Below, piece after piece: positions 34,717 to 45,290 of a stretch of 64,000 nucleotides of DNA. Origin of the DNA: Natrarchaeobius chitinivorans (GTDB taxonomy: Archaea; Halobacteriota; Halobacteria; Halobacteriales; Natrialbaceae); NCBI RefSeq assembly GCF_003841505.1, contig NZ_REGA01000006.1, positions 124,001 to 188,000 on the forward strand. The letters are read 5' to 3'. Position numbers and translations under genes: made by a program. The stretch's first letter is position 1. Each line of letters begins with the position of its first letter. Below the pieces are notes generated by a model, which made no database searches, had not been told where the DNA came from, and saw only the letters and a program-made list of their open reading frames with translations.

Positions 34717-35274
34717 TCAGGACTGATCGCCAGGGAACCGGTGGTACTCCATCCCCTGGTGTTTCATCTCGTTGTGACGCTCCTCGAGGAACGAGTAGAC
34801 TGCGCCGTGGGGTGCGCCGTCCAGGAGCATCTCCGCGGCGCTTCGGACCGCCTCGACCTGTTCCGGCGTCCCGATCATACCCAGCGTCGACCCGTAGATG
34901 ACGACCGACGCGCCCGAGAGTTCCTCCATCAGTTCGCGGGTTCGACCCGCTTCACCGATGAGCCGCCCTTTCTGGCGTTTCATGTCGTTTTTGTTGCGCG
35001 ACGCGGCGTCGATATCGACGACGTCGAACAACATCATGTCGTCGTCGAGCAATCGGAGGGCATCCTCCGGGGGAAAGCCGCGACCGATCGCCCGGACGAT
35101 TTCGGGGCCTTTGAGTCCGCGGACGGGGTCGCCGACCGTTTCGACCGCGACGGAGCCGTTTTCCGAGTCGATGTCCAGTCGCACTTCGGCTTCTGCTTCG
35201 ATCTCACGCATCGTCTCGCCGCCCTCACCGATGAGCACACCGATTCGGTCCTGCGGAATCTTCACGTGCTGCAT
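34717..35274 (-). CDS. KH-domain RNA-binding protein (Pno1/Dim2-like)
   Basis: A 185-residue protein with two KH domains. The GxxG loops are visible in RIGVLIGEGGETMREIE (about residue 10) and KGRLIGEAGRTRELMEEL (about 102). It matches the archaeal homologue of Pno1/Dim2, which binds pre-rRNA during small-subunit maturation. It begins MQHVKIPQDR, with a TATA-like box 25-32 nt upstream. The kinase and eIF1A genes that often accompany it are not in this window. Its TGA stop is followed by TACG and then an 80-nt hairpin. Confidence 0.92.
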   Translation of the reverse strand: MQHVKIPQDRIGVLIGEGGETMREIEAEAEVRLDIDSENGSVAVETVGDPVRGLKGPEIVRAIGRGFPPEDALRLLDDDMMLFDVVDIDAASRNKNDMKRQKGRLIGEAGRTRELMEELSGASVVIYGSTLGMIGTPEQVEAVRSAAEMLLDGAPHGAVYSFLEERHNEMKHQGMEYHRFPGDQS

Positions 35275-35298
35275 ACGCCACGCTACTCGCTCGGTGAG

Positions 35299-35306
35299 GT
35301 TAAGGG
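35299..35306 (-). promoter_or_regulatory. TATA-like box of the KH gene
   Basis: CCCTTAAC on the minus strand, 25-32 nt before the start codon. Confidence 0.5.
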
Positions 35307-35335
35307 CTTGGTACTCCCGTCGACCACGTCGCTCG

Positions 35336-35842
35336 CTATCGGCCCTCTACCGATCGGAACCGGACCGACTCCGAGAGCGTATCGAGGATCGCGACCGTCC
35401 GGTGATCGGCCGGGATCGACGGGAAGTGCCCACCGGGATTGAGCACCGTGGTCCGTCCCCGCTCGGTGAGATCTCGCTCGTGGTGGTGGCCATAACAGAC
35501 CACGTCGTACCGGTCGGCGTCGGCCAGCGTCTCGACTTCGGCTTTCGACTCCCCGTGTAAGACGGCAAATGAGAGCCCGTCGAACTCGAGGCTCGCGAAC
35601 CGGCCGTGGAGTTCGCTCTCGTCCCCGAGGGCGGCAAACGCCGCCTCGAGGCCGGCGATCTCACCGTCGTTGTTCCCCAACACGCCGTGGAGTTCGAAGC
35701 CGTCGAAGTACTCGATCACCGGCGGCGCGACGAAGTCGCCACAGTGGACGACGACTTCGACCCCCTCCTCCGTGAACAGCTCGGCCGCACGCTCGACCGC
35801 CTCGAGGTTGTCGTGGGTGTCGGCGATGATTCCGATGTTCAT
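35336..35842 (-). CDS. MJ0936/YfcE-type metallophosphoesterase
   Basis: A 168-residue calcineurin-like phosphoesterase. Metal-binding motifs are IGIIADTHDNLEAV (motif I), VVHCGDF (II), VLGNNDGE (III), LHGES (IV) and CYGHHHER (V), all in order. The family hydrolyses phosphodiesters or nucleotides; the physiological substrate in haloarchaea is unknown. The ATG at 35842 begins directly before the first motif, and the longer frame upstream has no family match. It lies 61 bp upstream of the KH gene and may be co-transcribed with it. Confidence 0.9.
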   Translation of the reverse strand: MNIGIIADTHDNLEAVERAAELFTEEGVEVVVHCGDFVAPPVIEYFDGFELHGVLGNNDGEIAGLEAAFAALGDESELHGRFASLEFDGLSFAVLHGESKAEVETLADADRYDVVCYGHHHERDLTERGRTTVLNPGGHFPSIPADHRTVAILDTLSESVRFRSVEGR

Positions 35843-35974
35843 ACGTCCAACGCGTGCGGGCGAGACACAAATGCGTTCGGGAGCGGGGAGTGTAGGGACG
35901 GACAACTTTCCGTCGACCAGTACCGAGCTCCTGCTGTCGAACCCACAGCCGACAGCCGGCGCTGGCCGCTCGAG

Positions 35975-36075
35975 TGTGATGGGTGTGTGAATAGTCGTGG
36001 CTGTCACGACAGGAGCCACTGCACGCCATCCCACACCAGATCGCCAGACTGATCGGCGATGGGTGTGTCAATCGT
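35975..36075. repeat. degenerate family B-like repeat
   Basis: GATGGGTGTGTGAATAGTCG (35978) recurs as GATGGGTGTGTCAATCGTCG (36058). Between them are CCACTGCACGCCATCCCACA and the imperfect stem CACACCAGATCGCC/GGCGATGGGTGTG, related to the family B core. Confidence 0.45.
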
Positions 36076-36133
36076 CGGGATTGGTAAATAGTGTCTGCTC
36101 TCGAGTTACGAATCCACCACACCGGACTGCTTC

Positions 36134-36316
36134 TCACTCGGAAGTGACGAACAAGACGATTAACAGAAGTCCGACTGACATCCCCATCAGCGGTCCCCCA
36201 TTTCCAGTCCGTCCGGTGTAATAGGCGGCAGTCACGACAGCAAAAACACCTGCCAGAAGCATAGCCACCTCTATCTTCTCATCGACGACGAACTCCGGTG
36301 ATGAGGTTTCGCCCAT
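36134..36316 (-). CDS. small membrane protein
   Basis: A 60-residue protein with two hydrophobic helices (AMLLAGVFAVVTAAYYTG and GMSVGLLLIVLFV) joined by a polar RTGNGGP turn, after an acidic N-terminus MGETSSPEFVVDEK. The ATG at 36316 was chosen over a TTG two codons upstream. No family was recognised. It is isolated next to the tRNA-Asp mosaic. Confidence 0.55.
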   Translation of the reverse strand: MGETSSPEFVVDEKIEVAMLLAGVFAVVTAAYYTGRTGNGGPLMGMSVGLLLIVLFVTSE

Positions 36317-36725
36317 GCTCAAACGGTTGAGACGCTAGGTGAAAAACGTCAGTGATCGTTTTACAGCCAGAACCGGACCCGCTACTAATTTTCCGCTCAC
36401 ATGAGCACACGCGAGGCGGTGCTCGTCGAGTTGGTTCGCGGAAAAACACGCCCGGAGCGGGATTTGAACTACCTGAACGTCGCTCGCTGTGCTCGCTCGT
36501 TCCGTCGTTCACATCCCGTCGTTTGCGTTTCGCTGCCGTCGTCGCTCGCTCGTCGCTTCGCTCCTCGCTCACGAGTTGACGGCAGCAGAAGACGCCCGGA
36601 GCGGGATTTGAACCGCGGTCGCAGCAACGCTGCTCCCTGATTCAAATCCCTTGTGGGGTGTTTCCCGCTCACGTGTGACGAGCACACGCGAGGCGGTGCC
36701 CGTCGAGTTGGTTCGCGGAAAAACA

Positions 36726-36798
36726 CGCCCGGAGCGGGATTTGAACCCGCGTCACAACCGTGACAGGGTTGTATGATGGGCCACTACACCATCCGGGC
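36726..36798 (-). tRNA. tRNA-Asp (anticodon GUC), copy 1
   Basis: 73 nt on the minus strand. The acceptor stem is GCCCGGA/TCCGGGC with discriminator G. The anticodon stem CAACC/GGTTG flanks loop CTGTCAC, giving GTC. The T-arm is GCGGGTTCAAATCCCGC. Its sequence is identical to copy 2 at 37140-37212. Confidence 0.96.
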
Positions 36799-36825
36799 TT
36801 CCGACTCAGCGTTTCCCGGTGACAC

Positions 36826-36832
36826 GCTTAAG
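36826..36832 (-). promoter_or_regulatory. TATA-like box of tRNA-Asp copy 1
   Basis: CTTAAGC on the minus strand, 28-34 nt before the tRNA 5' end. Confidence 0.5.
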
Positions 36833-37139
36833 GGTTTTGCTCTCGGTCCTTCCCGTCTTCGGACGTGTTATCCGCCTGCCAGCACAGCTGGCTCGAGGAG
36901 CCGCCTCTCGAGGACCGGCCAGCCGATTCGACATGGTTTCGACGGCTCGAGAGGCGGCGATCGCTCCTCTCCCACGAGTTGACATCGGCAGAAGACGTCC
37001 GGAGCGGGATTTGAACTACCTGAACGTCGCTCGCTGTGCTCGCTCGTTCCGTCGTTCAAATCCCTTGTGGGGTGTTTCCCGCTCACGTGTGACGAGCACA
37101 CGCTACGCGGTGCTCGTCGAATTGGTTCGCGGAAAAATA

Positions 37140-37212
37140 CGCCCGGAGCGGGATTTGAACCCGCGTCACAACCGTGACAGGGTTGTATGATGGGCCACTA
37201 CACCATCCGGGC
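37140..37212 (-). tRNA. tRNA-Asp (anticodon GUC), copy 2
   Basis: 73 nt on the minus strand, identical to copy 1, 341 bp away. It has its own upstream TATA-like box, so both copies may be expressed. Confidence 0.96.
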
Positions 37213-37523
37213 TTACGATTCGATAACCCGGAGGGAGTATTAAGACTTTCCAATCGGCGGCCGTGTGGTACGGTGAATCGAGCCACGAGACCGGCGATTG
37301 CAGGCAGTATCGTGACACGAACTCACACGACCCACAAGGAATATAACCGAGAGTCGGGTATCGACAACTGTGATCGCCTATCCCGGTCAGGGACGCCCCG
37401 GCCGTTAGCTCCGCTTTTCACTCGAGTTAGTAACCGTTAAATGCGTGCCCCCGCTATCAGCCTGTAGTATCTCGTGACAGCCACTTCTCTCCCGGTAGCC
37501 CACACGCACATCGACACTCACAC
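37213..37523. promoter_or_regulatory. 311-bp divergent spacer between tRNA-Asp and rpoH
   Basis: CTTAATA on the minus strand (37238-37244) is 26-32 nt before tRNA-Asp copy 2. On the plus strand GTTAAATGC (about 37436-37444) is the best AT-rich box before rpoH, about 80 nt upstream. No gene is seen. Confidence 0.4.
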
Positions 37524-37751
37524 ATGGTAGACGTAAGCCAACACGAACTCGTTCCGGAGCACACAATCCTCGACGAAGACGTCCTCGAGGACGTGCTTTC
37601 GGAGTACGACATCGACCGTACAGATCTTCCGAAAATCAAGCGAAACGATCCCGCCCTGCCCGACGACGCGGAAATCGGGGACGTCATCAAGATCGTTCGA
37701 AACTCGCGAACGACCGACCAGGCGGTCGTTTATCGACTCGTGGTGGAATAA
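37524..37751 (+). CDS. rpoH: DNA-directed RNA polymerase subunit H
   Basis: A 75-residue small polymerase subunit, the homologue of the eukaryotic Rpb5 C-terminal domain. It contains [31 protein letters not shown] and the terminal [11 protein letters not shown]. It is the first gene of the RNA polymerase operon. Its TAA is followed at once by the rpoB'' ATG (no spacer), so translation is coupled. Confidence 0.97.
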   Translation: MVDVSQHELVPEHTILDEDVLEDVLSEYDIDRTDLPKIKRNDPALPDDAEIGDVIKIVRNSRTTDQAVVYRLVVE

Positions 37752-39332
37752 ATGGCAATGGAACTCGACCGAGAAAAACGACGAGACATTTCACGCGAAT
37801 ACTTCTCGAGGGAACGGCTCGCAGAACACCACTACCGCTCGTTCAACGCGTTCCTCAACCGAGGGATGCAGGAGGTCGTCGACGAAAAGGAGACGATCGA
37901 TACGGACATCGGCGACAAAGAGGGCGAAGAACCGGTGTACGTCGAACTGGGCGACGTCCGCGTCGTCACTCCCCGCGTTCGCGAGGCCGACGGCTCCGAG
38001 GAACTGCTGTATCCACAGGAGGCCCGGCTTCGTAACATCACCTACTCCGCTCCCGTCTTCATGGAGATGTCCATCGTCAAAGGCGAGGAAGGTGACGAGC
38101 GCGTCGTCGACTCCACGGAGACGAAAATCGGCCGGATGCCGATCATGGTCGGCTCCGAGAAGTGTAACATCGCCGGTTTCTCCGATCAGGAACTGATCGA
38201 GATCGGCGAGGACCCGGCCGACCCCGGCGGCTACTTCGTCGTCAACGGATCCGAGCGCGTGCTGATGACCAGCGAGGACCTGGCACCCAACAAGATCCTC
38301 GCGGAGTACGACACCAAATACGGCGACGAGATCCAGGTTGCAAAGACCTTCTCCCAGCGCCGTGGATACCGCGCGCTCGTCCTCTGTGAGCGCACGCGTG
38401 ACGGCCTGCTCGAGGTCTCGTTCCCCTCCGTTTCGGGATCGATCAACTTCGTCACGCTCGTGCGCGCACTCGGGCTCGAGTCAGACGAGGAGATCGTTCA
38501 CAAGGTTTCGAACGATCCGGAGGTCGTCAAGTACATGCTCGAGAACCTGGAGGAAGCCGACGTCCAGACCGAGGAGGAGGCGATCGAGACGCTCGGCAAA
38601 CGCGTCGCCTCGGGCCAGGGGAAAAACTACCAGCTCAAACGCGCCAACTACGTCATCGATCGCTACCTGCTGCCTCACCTCCACGAGGACGGCGTCGACG
38701 AGGAGGACGTCCGGATCAACAAGGCACACTACCTCTGTCGGATGGCCGAGGCCTGTTTCGAACTCGCGCTCGGCCGGCGCGAGGCCGACGACAAGGACCA
38801 CTACGCCAACAAGCGCCTGAAGGTCTCCGGCGACCTGATGAAAGACCTCTTCCGAACGGCGCTGAACAAGCTCGCACGCGACGTGAAGTACCAGCTCGAG
38901 CGTGCGAACATGCGCAACCGGAACCTGTCGGTGTCGACCGTGGTTCGATCCGACGTGCTGACCGAACGGCTCGAGCATCCGATCGCGACGGGCAACTGGG
39001 TCGGCGGCCGATCCGGCGTCTCACAGCTGGTCGACCGGACGGACTTCATGGGAGTGCTCTCTCACCTCCGGCGACTCAGGAGCCCGCTGTCGCGTTCCCA
39101 GCCACACTTCGAGGCACGGGACCTCCACGCGACGCAGTGGGGGCGCATCTGTCCGTCCGAGACGCCCGAAGGACCGAACTGTGGTCTGGTGAAGAACTTC
39201 GCACAGGCGATGGAACTCTCCCAGAACGTCGAGGACGAGCAGGCGCTCAAGCGCGAACTGGCCTCGATGGGCGTCCAGGGGATTCCGGGTATCGAGGGTA
39301 TCGAGCGAACGACGTCTCCGGCCGACGACTGA
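37752..39332 (+). CDS. rpoB2: DNA-directed RNA polymerase subunit B''
   Basis: A 526-residue N-terminal half of the split beta subunit (Rpb2-like). Family segments are ISREYFSRERLAEHHYRSFN at the N-terminus, GYFVVNGSERVLMTSEDLAP, ATGNWVGGRSGVSQLVDRTD and GRICPSETPEGPNCGLVKN near the end. The gene split before B' is normal for haloarchaea. B' starts 6 bp after its stop. Confidence 0.97.
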   Translation: MAMELDREKRRDISREYFSRERLAEHHYRSFNAFLNRGMQEVVDEKETIDTDIGDKEGEEPVYVELGDVRVVTPRVREADGSEELLYPQEARLRNITYSAPVFMEMSIVKGEEGDERVVDSTETKIGRMPIMVGSEKCNIAGFSDQELIEIGEDPADPGGYFVVNGSERVLMTSEDLAPNKILAEYDTKYGDEIQVAKTFSQRRGYRALVLCERTRDGLLEVSFPSVSGSINFVTLVRALGLESDEEIVHKVSNDPEVVKYMLENLEEADVQTEEEAIETLGKRVASGQGKNYQLKRANYVIDRYLLPHLHEDGVDEEDVRINKAHYLCRMAEACFELALGRREADDKDHYANKRLKVSGDLMKDLFRTALNKLARDVKYQLERANMRNRNLSVSTVVRSDVLTERLEHPIATGNWVGGRSGVSQLVDRTDFMGVLSHLRRLRSPLSRSQPHFEARDLHATQWGRICPSETPEGPNCGLVKNFAQAMELSQNVEDEQALKRELASMGVQGIPGIEGIERTTSPADD

Positions 39333-39338
39333 TCAACA

Positions 39339-41168
39339 ATGAGCAGCCAACAACGAGAAGCCAAAGTCTACGTGAACGGGTCGCTGGTGGGGACCCATCC
39401 CGATCCGCACGAACTCGCAGAACAGATCCGCGAATCCCGTCGCATCGGCGACGTCAGCGAGATGGTCAACGTCTCGGTGAAAGAGCGAACCCGCGAAGTG
39501 ATCGTCAACGCAGACGCCGGCCGCGCACGCCGGCCGCTGCTGGTCGTCGAAGACGGCGAACCACGCATCTCGGAAGGGGAAATCGAGGCGCTGCGCAACG
39601 ACGACCTCGAGTTCGAGGACCTCGTCGATCACGGCTACATCGAGTTCATCGACGCGGAGGAAGAAGAGGACATCTACGTCGCCGTCGACGAGGACGACCT
39701 CGACGAGAACCACACCCACCTGGAGATCGATCCCCAGCTCATCTTCGGCATCGGTGCGGGGATGATTCCCTACCCCGAACACAACGCGAGCCCGCGAATT
39801 ACGATGGGGGCGGGGATGATCAAGCAGTCGCTGGGGCTGCCGTCGGCCAACTACCGCATCCGGCCGGACACGCGCCAGCACCTGCTGCACTACCCGCAGC
39901 TCTCGATGGTCAAGACCCAGACGACCGAGCAGATCGGCTTCGACGACCGACCCGCCGCACAGAACTTCGTCGTCGCCGTGATGAGCTACGAGGGGTTCAA
40001 CATCGAGGACGCGCTGGTCATGAACAAAGCCAGCGTCGAGCGCGCACTCGCTCGTTCGCACTTCTTCCGAACGTACGAGGGTGAGGAACGGCGCTACCCG
40101 GGCGGGCAGGAAGACCGCTTCGAGATTCCGAGCCAGGACGTCCGCGGCGCTCGCGGGGAGGAAGCGTACACCCACCTCGACGAGGATGGTCTCGTCAACC
40201 CAGAGACGCCGGTCGACGAGAACTCCGTCCTCCTCGGAAAGACGAGTCCGCCCCGATTCTTAGAAGAGCCCGACGACATGGGCGGACTCTCACCCCAGAA
40301 GCGCCGGGAGACGTCCGTGACGATGCGATCCGGCGAGAGCGGGGTCGTCGACACGGTCACGCTGATGGAAGGCGAGGACGGCTCGAAGCTCTCGAAGGTT
40401 TCCGTACGCGACGAGCGGATTCCGGAACTCGGGGACAAGTTCGCGAGCCGCCACGGCCAGAAGGGAGTCGTCGGCCACCTCGCACCCCAGGAGGACATGC
40501 CGTTTACCGAGGAGGGCGTCGTTCCCGACCTCGTGCTCAACCCCCACGCCCTGCCCTCGCGGATGACCGTCGGCCACATCCTCGAGATGATCGGCGGCAA
40601 ACTCGGCGCGATGGAGGGTCGCCGCGTCGACGGAACGCCGTTTCTGGGCGAAGACGAGGACGAACTCCGGAAAGGCCTCGAAGAGAACGGGTTCGACTCC
40701 GCCGGCAAGGAGACGATGTACTCGGGTATCACGGGCGAGAAGATCGAGGCAGAGATCTTCGTCGGGATCATCTTCTACCAGAAGCTCTACCACATGGTCT
40801 CGAACAAGCTGCACGCCCGCTCGCGCGGGCCGGTGCAGGTGTTGACCCGCCAGCCGACGGAGGGGCGTGCCCGCGAGGGTGGGCTCCGGATCGGTGAGAT
40901 GGAACGGGACGTGTTCATCGGCCACGGTGCGGCGATGACGCTGAAAGAACGATTGCTCGACGAATCCGACCGCGAGTTCATCCACGTCTGTGGGAACTGT
41001 GGGATGTCCGCGGTCGAGAACGTCGAACAGCGCCGGGTGTACTGTCCGAACTGCGAGGAGGAGACGGACATCCACGAGATCGAGATGAGTTACGCGTTCA
41101 AACTCTTGCTCGACGAGATGAAAGCGCTGGGTATCGCGCCGCGACTGGAACTGGAGGACGCCGTCTAA
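39339..41168 (+). CDS. rpoB1: DNA-directed RNA polymerase subunit B'
   Basis: A 609-residue C-terminal half of the split beta subunit. It contains catalytic-cleft segments such as [36 protein letters not shown] and [13 protein letters not shown]. The C-terminal zinc ribbon is CGNCGMSA...YCPNCEEE. It is part of the continuous rpo operon, and A' starts 8 bp after its stop. Confidence 0.97.
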   Translation: MSSQQREAKVYVNGSLVGTHPDPHELAEQIRESRRIGDVSEMVNVSVKERTREVIVNADAGRARRPLLVVEDGEPRISEGEIEALRNDDLEFEDLVDHGYIEFIDAEEEEDIYVAVDEDDLDENHTHLEIDPQLIFGIGAGMIPYPEHNASPRITMGAGMIKQSLGLPSANYRIRPDTRQHLLHYPQLSMVKTQTTEQIGFDDRPAAQNFVVAVMSYEGFNIEDALVMNKASVERALARSHFFRTYEGEERRYPGGQEDRFEIPSQDVRGARGEEAYTHLDEDGLVNPETPVDENSVLLGKTSPPRFLEEPDDMGGLSPQKRRETSVTMRSGESGVVDTVTLMEGEDGSKLSKVSVRDERIPELGDKFASRHGQKGVVGHLAPQEDMPFTEEGVVPDLVLNPHALPSRMTVGHILEMIGGKLGAMEGRRVDGTPFLGEDEDELRKGLEENGFDSAGKETMYSGITGEKIEAEIFVGIIFYQKLYHMVSNKLHARSRGPVQVLTRQPTEGRAREGGLRIGEMERDVFIGHGAAMTLKERLLDESDREFIHVCGNCGMSAVENVEQRRVYCPNCEEETDIHEIEMSYAFKLLLDEMKALGIAPRLELEDAV

Positions 41169-41176
41169 GCCACATC

Positions 41177-44098
41177 ATGCGAAACAGCACACCAAAAGAC
41201 ATCGGATCGATCAACTTCGGGCTCATGGAGCCCGAGGAGTACCGGGAGATGAGCGCGACGAAGATCATCACCGCGGACACCTACGACGACGACGGGTTCC
41301 CCATCGACATGGGGCTCATGGATCCCCGTCTGGGGGTCATCGACCCCGGCCTCGAGTGCAAGACCTGCGGGAAACACTCCGGCTCGTGTAACGGCCACTT
41401 CGGCCACATCGAACTCGCCGCACCGGTGATCCACGTCGGATTCACGAAGCTCATTCGGCGACTCCTTCGCGGGACCTGCCGTGAGTGTTCGCGGCTCCTG
41501 TTGACGGAGGACGAACGCGAGGAGTTCCGCGAGGACATCGACGAGTCGCGAAAGCTCGGCCGAGACTTAAACGACGTGACGAAAGCCGCGATCCGACAGG
41601 CACGAAAGAAGGATCGCTGCCCCTTCTGTGGCGAGGTTCAGTACGATATCGACCACGAGAAGCCGACCACGTACTACGAGGTCCAACAGGTTCTCACGAG
41701 CGAGTACTCCCAGCGCATCGCCGCGGCGATGCAGGGCGGGGAGGACGGCGAACGAATGGGGCCGGACCAGCTCGCCGAGGAGACGGAGATCGAACTGTCG
41801 CGGGTCAACGAGATCCTCTCCGGGTCGTTCAGACCTCGCGAGAATCAGCGAAAGGCGATCGAGAAGGCCCTCGACATCGACCTCACAGAGGAGGACACGA
41901 ACAAGCTGATGCCCTCCGACATTCGGGACTGGTTCGAGGCGATTCCGGACGAGGACATCGAAGTGCTCGGTATCGACCCCGACCGTTCCCGTCCGGAGTG
42001 GATGATACTCACCGTCCTGCCGGTTCCACCGGTTACTGCCCGTCCGTCGATCACGCTCGACAACGGCCAGCGTTCCGAGGACGACCTCACGCACAAGCTA
42101 GTCGACATCATCCGGATAAACCAGCGGTTCATGGAGAACCGCGAGGCCGGTGCGCCGCAACTGATCATCGAGGACCTCTGGGAACTGCTCCAGTACCACG
42201 TCACGACGTTCATGGACAACGAGATTTCGGGTACGCCGCCGGCTCGTCACCGCTCCGGTCGGCCGCTGAAGACTCTCTCCCAGCGCCTGAAGGGCAAGGA
42301 GGGACGATTCCGCGGCTCGCTGTCCGGAAAGCGCGTCAACTTCTCGGCCCGAACCGTCATCTCGCCTGACCCGACACTTAGCCTGAACGAGGTCGGGGTT
42401 CCCGACCGCGTCGCAAAGGAGATGACCCAGACGATGAACGTCACCGAGCGCAACGTCGAGGAAGCTCGACGCTACGTCTCGAACGGTCCGGAAGGCCACC
42501 CCGGCGCGAACTACGTCCGCCGACCCGACGGCCGCCGGCTGAAGGTGACCGAGAAGAACTGCGAGAAACTCGCCGAGAAGGTCGAGGCAGGCTGGGAGGT
42601 CAACCGCCACCTCGTCGACGGCGACATCGTCATCTTCAACCGCCAGCCGTCGCTGCACCGGATGTCGATCATGGCCCACGAAGTCGTCGTGATGCCGTAC
42701 AAGACGTTCCGGCTAAACACCGTCGTCTGCCCGCCGTACAACGCCGACTTCGACGGCGACGAGATGAACATGCACGCCCTCCAGAACGAGGAGGCCCGCG
42801 CCGAAGCACGCGTGCTCATGCGCGTCCAGGAACAGATTCTCTCCCCGCGTTTCGGCGAGAATATCATCGGCGCGATCCAGGACCACATCTCCGGAACGTA
42901 CCTGCTCACCCACGACAACCCGCGGTTCAACGAGACCCAGGCACTCGACCTCCTGCGTGCGACCCGGATCGACGAACTGCCGGAGCCGAGCGGAATCGAC
43001 GACGAGGACGAACCGTTCTGGACCGGCCACGACGTCTTCTCGGAGTTGCTCCCCGACGACCTCGACCTCGAGTTCACCGGGACCGTCGGCGAGGACGTCG
43101 TCGTCGAGGACGGCCAGCTCGTCGAGGGAACCATCGCGGAGGACGAGGTCGGCGAGTTCGGCGGCGAGATCGTCGACACGATCACGAAACGCTACGGTAA
43201 CACGCGCTCGCGAATCTTCATCAACGAGGTGTCGACGCTCGCGATGCGGGCGATCATGCACTTCGGGTTCTCGATCGGGATCGACGACGAAACCATCCCC
43301 GAGGAGGCCCAGACCCGCATCGACGAGACGATCGAGGACGCCAACGATCGCGTCGAGGAACTCATCGAGGCCTACGAACGCGGCGAACTCGAGTCGCTTC
43401 CGGGGCGAACGATCGACGAGACCCTCGAGATGAAGATCATGCAGACGCTCTCGCGTGCGCGAGACAATGCAGGAGACATCGCGGACGAACACTTCACCGA
43501 GGACAACCCCGCCGTGGTCATGGCCAGTTCGGGTGCCCGTGGGTCGATGCTCAACCTGACTCAGATGGCCGGCTGTGTCGGTCAGCAAGCGGTTCGTGGC
43601 GAACGGATCAACCGCGGCTACGAGGACCGGACGCTGTCACACTACGAGCCGAACGACCTCTCGGCGGAAGCACACGGCTTCGTCGAGAACTCCTACACGA
43701 GCGGCCTCACCCCGCGGGAGTTCTTCTTCCACGCGATGGGTGGTCGCGAAGGACTGGTCGACACGGCAGTCCGTACCTCGAAGTCCGGGTACCTGCAGCG
43801 CCGTCTGATCAACGCGCTGTCGGAACTCGAGACGCAGTACGACGGGACGGTTCGAGACACCAGCGATACGATCGTTCAGTTCGAGTTCGGCGAGGACGGC
43901 ACGTCGCCGGTCAAAGTCTCCTCGGGCGACGATAACGCGATCGACGTCGGCGAAATCGCCGATCGCGTCATCGACTCGGAGTTCGCCTCCGAAGAGGAAC
44001 GACGGGAGTTCCTCGGTGAACGACGGGAGGTGACGAACCTCTCGGAACACGCTGACGATCGCCTCGTCGAGGGTGCGGAGGTGACCTCCGATGACTGA
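41177..44098 (+). CDS. rpoA1: DNA-directed RNA polymerase subunit A'
   Basis: A 973-residue N-terminal part of the split beta' subunit. It has the N-terminal zinc site [20 protein letters not shown] and a second CxxC pair (CRECSR, CPFCGE). It also has [18 protein letters not shown], the absolutely conserved Mg-binding [12 protein letters not shown], and the bridge-helix/trigger region [18 protein letters not shown]. No intein is present, although this site is often invaded in archaea. Its last 8 bp overlap rpoA''. Confidence 0.97.
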   Translation: MRNSTPKDIGSINFGLMEPEEYREMSATKIITADTYDDDGFPIDMGLMDPRLGVIDPGLECKTCGKHSGSCNGHFGHIELAAPVIHVGFTKLIRRLLRGTCRECSRLLLTEDEREEFREDIDESRKLGRDLNDVTKAAIRQARKKDRCPFCGEVQYDIDHEKPTTYYEVQQVLTSEYSQRIAAAMQGGEDGERMGPDQLAEETEIELSRVNEILSGSFRPRENQRKAIEKALDIDLTEEDTNKLMPSDIRDWFEAIPDEDIEVLGIDPDRSRPEWMILTVLPVPPVTARPSITLDNGQRSEDDLTHKLVDIIRINQRFMENREAGAPQLIIEDLWELLQYHVTTFMDNEISGTPPARHRSGRPLKTLSQRLKGKEGRFRGSLSGKRVNFSARTVISPDPTLSLNEVGVPDRVAKEMTQTMNVTERNVEEARRYVSNGPEGHPGANYVRRPDGRRLKVTEKNCEKLAEKVEAGWEVNRHLVDGDIVIFNRQPSLHRMSIMAHEVVVMPYKTFRLNTVVCPPYNADFDGDEMNMHALQNEEARAEARVLMRVQEQILSPRFGENIIGAIQDHISGTYLLTHDNPRFNETQALDLLRATRIDELPEPSGIDDEDEPFWTGHDVFSELLPDDLDLEFTGTVGEDVVVEDGQLVEGTIAEDEVGEFGGEIVDTITKRYGNTRSRIFINEVSTLAMRAIMHFGFSIGIDDETIPEEAQTRIDETIEDANDRVEELIEAYERGELESLPGRTIDETLEMKIMQTLSRARDNAGDIADEHFTEDNPAVVMASSGARGSMLNLTQMAGCVGQQAVRGERINRGYEDRTLSHYEPNDLSAEAHGFVENSYTSGLTPREFFFHAMGGREGLVDTAVRTSKSGYLQRRLINALSELETQYDGTVRDTSDTIVQFEFGEDGTSPVKVSSGDDNAIDVGEIADRVIDSEFASEEERREFLGERREVTNLSEHADDRLVEGAEVTSDD

Positions 44099-45287
44099 AG
44101 TCGCATACGACGTCGACGACGATACGATCGCGGTCGTCGAGGATACGGATCTTCCCCGCCGACTCAAAGACGACGTTTACGCGGAACTCGAGGAACGCGA
44201 CGGTTCGACCGTCGAGGACGCGGACGAACTGGCGAAAGCCGTCGAGACGCGATACCTGGGAACGCGGGTCGATCCGCTCGACCCCGTCGGCACCGTCTCG
44301 GCCCAGTCGATCGGCGAACCGGGAACGCAGCTGACGATGAACACGTTCCACTACGCGGGGGTCGCAGAGATCGACGTCACGCAGGGGCTTCCACGCCTCA
44401 TCGAGCTGGTCGACGCCCGGAAGACGCCGGACACGCCGATGATGACGGTTCACCTGGAAGACGAGTACGCGACCGAACGGGAGAGCGCCCACGAGGTCGT
44501 CTGGAACATCGAGGCGACGAAGATCCTCGCGCTTGGTGACGTCTCGACGAACGTCGCGGACATGCGCGTCCAGATTTCGCTCAACCGGGATACCCTCGAG
44601 GAGCGAATGATCGCGCCCGAGGAAGTCGCCGAGATCATCGAGGACAACCTCGGCGTGGACACGGTCCAGAACGGGACGGAGATCCAGTTCGGTCCGGAAG
44701 AGCCGTCCTACCGGGACCTGCTCCAGCTGGTCGAGGAACTGCGCGACATCACGTTCAAGGGGATCGAAGAGGTCTCTCGAGTGGTCATCCGGCGCGAAGA
44801 GATGGACGACGGGAGCGAGGAGTTCGTCCTCTACACCGAGGGGTCGGCCTTCGGCGACGCCTTAGAGATCGAAGGTGTCGACGCCTCCCGGACCACGTGT
44901 AACAACATCCACGAAATCCACCGCAACCTCGGCATCGAGGCTGCCCGCGAGGCCATCATCGAGGAGACGAACAACACGCTCGCCGAGCAGGGTCTCGACG
45001 ACGTCAACGTTCGCCACCTGATGCTGGTCGCCGACATGATGACCAACAACGGTGAGATCGAGTCGATCGGTCGCCACGGCATCTCCGGTTCGAAGGAGTC
45101 GGTTCTCGCACGTGCGGCGTTCGAAGTCACGGTCAACCACCTGCTCAACGCCGCGATCCACGGCGAGATCGACGATCTGAACGGCGTCACCGAGAACGTC
45201 ATCGTCGGAAAGCCGATCAAACTCGGTACCGGTGACGTCGACCTCCGCATGGGATCGACGTCGTCGAGCAGTCGACAGGCAGACTGA
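44091..45287 (+). CDS. rpoA2: DNA-directed RNA polymerase subunit A''
   Basis: A 398-residue C-terminal part of the split beta' subunit. It contains [26 protein letters not shown], split here to obey length limits: [15 protein letters not shown] followed by [11 protein letters not shown]. It also has the ITQGLPR-like segment [16 protein letters not shown], and [20 protein letters not shown] and [12 protein letters not shown] near the C-terminus. It overlaps the A' gene by 8 bp (ATGACTGA), so the subunits are co-translated. NusA follows 3 bp after its stop. Confidence 0.96.
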   Translation: MTEVAYDVDDDTIAVVEDTDLPRRLKDDVYAELEERDGSTVEDADELAKAVETRYLGTRVDPLDPVGTVSAQSIGEPGTQLTMNTFHYAGVAEIDVTQGLPRLIELVDARKTPDTPMMTVHLEDEYATERESAHEVVWNIEATKILALGDVSTNVADMRVQISLNRDTLEERMIAPEEVAEIIEDNLGVDTVQNGTEIQFGPEEPSYRDLLQLVEELRDITFKGIEEVSRVVIRREEMDDGSEEFVLYTEGSAFGDALEIEGVDASRTTCNNIHEIHRNLGIEAAREAIIEETNNTLAEQGLDDVNVRHLMLVADMMTNNGEIESIGRHGISGSKESVLARAAFEVTVNHLLNAAIHGEIDDLNGVTENVIVGKPIKLGTGDVDLRMGSTSSSSRQAD

Positions 45288-45290
45288 TCG

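Larger units (their letters stand above)
36403..37167. repeat. tRNA-Asp tandem mosaic / attachment-site remnants
   Basis: The 21-bp tRNA-Asp 3' end CGCCCGGAGCGGGATTTGAA+C (plus-strand view) occurs five times: inside the two intact tRNA genes (36726, 37140) and as fragments at 36449-36469, 36593-36613 and 36996-37016 (one substitution). Flanking blocks also recur: GTTGGTTCGCGGAAAAA three times; CGTCGCTCGCTGTGCTCGCT twice; TTCAAATCCCTTGTGGGGTG twice. The array looks like successive integrations or unequal duplications at a tRNA 3' end. No integrase is present. Confidence 0.8.

Noticed and set aside
36352-37190. Several 70-120 codon frames on both strands in the tRNA-Asp region.
   Set aside because: They consist of translated repeat blocks and tRNA sequence, shared between copies, and have no independent coding signal.
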